Source of the DNA: a virus
Strand: one strand, 5' to 3'
IMG/VR virus record: IMGVR_UViG_3300005826_000294
Coordinates: 62,001 to 126,000 of that record
DNA length: 64,000 nucleotides
This document shows positions 62,876 to 64,000 of this stretch, in pieces. The notes beneath the pieces are model-generated. The model did not search any database, was not told the DNA's origin, and saw nothing but the letters and a program-made list of their open reading frames with translations. The position numbers and the translations under genes were made by a program. Numbering within the stretch: the stretch's first letter is position 1; every line of letters starts with the position of its first letter.

Positions 62876-64000
62876 TTAACTATTCCTTTTCCAACCACCA
62901 ACTGGAGGTTGTCTAAGTCTAATTTCAATAACATTTTTCAATGTAGGATCAATTCCTCTTGTTTTTTGGCTTGCTACTAATCCAGATTTAAGGAAATTCT
63001 TCTCAGAAGTGGATAAATTTTTATATTCTTCTGATTGTCTAATATATGTGGAATCAATATATGCGGCATTAATTTGATAATCACCTATATTTTTATCAGA
63101 AGTGTTAATATTATTTGTATTAACAACATCTCCACGACCATCTGCTCCAACACCTCCAGATGGTTCTCCCGGAGCATAAGGACTATGAAACCAACTTCTT
63201 ATCCGACCTATACGAATATTTTGCTCATCTTTATCTCCACCATAAGCAATAAGATAAATTTTTGAAGATTCGGAAACTCTATTACTGAAATCTCTTTTTG
63301 CTATTGAGGCCGCTCGTTTTAATTCTTCAAAATTTCTATTTCCTCTTTGAGCTCCAAGTAAATCTGTATTATTTTTAGCAAAATCAACTACTCCTATAAT
63401 AGTATCCTCTGGAGGAATATCTCTTCTCATTCTATATGCCGTATGAGTTCTACCTTTTGTAACTAAACCTTTACCAATAACATCTAATGGTGTAGGAATA
63501 TATTCTCCCGGAGAATGACCATATGTTAATTTAAGAGTTGTATTAAAACTACCATTATAATTAAATGAGTGTTGCACGGACTCTACATAATATAACATAT
63601 TTCTATGAGTAATATAAACAACATCTCCAAGTTGATAAAATTCATTTCCTATTAATGTAACAGTTCCAGTTATAGTATTTTTTCTTTGTCTAGAAAGTAA
63701 CATAACAGCATATGGAGCACATTGTAATTCAGCACTCCAAAAAAATGGTTTTTCAAAACTTTTTTCAGTTCTCCAACCATATTGTCTCCATAAATCAAAA
63801 TCTGTTCCAAATGCCGTATATACTGGAATATTTGCTAAACTTCCTTTTTCTCCAACAAGTGGTTCTGTCCCATTAACCGAAACACTCGTCATATTTGGTG
63901 GTTTTTCTGTAAATGTTGCTGATATAATATGTTCATCCTTAATTACAAATCTTTCTCCAGACATATGACCTAAAACATTTTTAGTATCATCTTCAACTAA
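62876..64000 (-). CDS. Tail hub protein (gpD/gp27-like), partial
   Basis: The frame is open to the end of the window, so the true start is beyond base 64000. An internal Met at 63962-63964 begins MSGERFVIKDEHIISATF, a segment typical of the middle of phage hub proteins rather than of a start. The pattern YQLGDVVYITHRNMLYYVESVQHSFNYNG, in two short parts around 108-136 from that Met, is the usual hub strand-turn-strand fold where the cell-puncturing device attaches. The C-terminal 150 residues are probably disordered. It precedes the spike gene, as in other myoviruses. Confidence 0.72.
   Translation of the reverse strand, partial: LVEDDTKNVLGHMSGERFVIKDEHIISATFTEKPPNMTSVSVNGTEPLVGEKGSLANIPVYTAFGTDFDLWRQYGWRTEKSFEKPFFWSAELQCAPYAVMLLSRQRKNTITGTVTLIGNEFYQLGDVVYITHRNMLYYVESVQHSFNYNGSFNTTLKLTYGHSPGEYIPTPLDVIGKGLVTKGRTHTAYRMRRDIPPEDTIIGVVDFAKNNTDLLGAQRGNRNFEELKRAASIAKRDFSNRVSESSKIYLIAYGGDKDEQNIRIGRIRSWFHSPYAPGEPSGGVGADGRGDVVNTNNINTSDKNIGDYQINAAYIDSTYIRQSEEYKNLSTSEKNFLKSGLVASQKTRGIDPTLKNVIEIRLRQPPVGGWKRNS

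Noticed and set aside
1-64000. Recoded stop codons as in some large phages
   Set aside because: TGA and TAA end most genes in tight overlaps, and TAG ends the gene at 7922-9319 where the next gene starts, so all three act as stops.

Overview
The window looks like part of a large, very AT-rich genome of a contractile-tailed (myovirus-type) bacteriophage. The evidence is a run of tail genes on the minus strand: a hub protein, an OB-fold/spike protein, a gp25-like wedge protein, a Baseplate-J protein, giant appendage proteins and several repeat-built tail fibres. I see no integrase, rRNA or tRNA, and no bacterial housekeeping genes. TAA, TGA and at least one TAG are used as stops, so the code is standard. 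The host cannot be named from the sequence. Almost every gene is on the minus strand with ATGA or TAATG junctions and clear Shine-Dalgarno (SD) sites, so the window is best read from 64000 down to 1.

Region A (64000 to about 34766) is the tail tip. In order it has the hub (partial), the spike/OB-fold protein, a Cys-rich protein with long hydrophobic helices and an Ig-like tail, a structural protein of unknown family, a gp25-like protein, Baseplate-J, a 2303-residue protein with LamG-like domains and a 948-residue protein with a dockerin-like Ca-binding pair. Then come a repeat-built fibre, a GT8-like glycosyltransferase, a glycine-rich adhesin-like protein, a second repeat-built fibre, and a 988-residue fibre. 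About 2.2 kb of that last gene is GC-rich, unlike everything around it.

Region B (about 34667 to 1) is a glycan-synthesis and glycan-transfer locus of about 34 kb. It encodes about 13 glycosyltransferases of several folds and sets for activated sugars: gmd and fcl for GDP-L-fucose; RmlA, RmlB, an FdtA-like isomerase and a DegT-type aminotransferase for a dTDP-3-amino-3,6-dideoxyhexose; an SQD1/SqdB-like UDP-sulfoquinovose synthase; and a KdsC/KdsD-like fusion. It also has two nucleotidyltransferase fusions (with a kinase-like and a HAD domain), two sulfotransferases, about four methyltransferases, a GSCFA protein, a radical-SAM-like protein and a GDPD-like protein. Two genes (16638-17918) are inverted onto the plus strand. 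The simplest reading (inference) is that the phage builds a complex, sulfated and methylated glycan and attaches it to its own virion, probably the fibres, or to the host surface. A related glycosyltransferase placed between two fibre genes supports the virion option.

Mobile elements are dense: an intein with a partly degenerate LAGLIDADG endonuclease inside gmd, a free-standing zinc-ribbon/Vsr-like endonuclease next to it, a double-HNH protein, and a LAGLIDADG endonuclease behind a small ribbon-helix-helix gene. No stretch longer than 300 bases lacks a gene.
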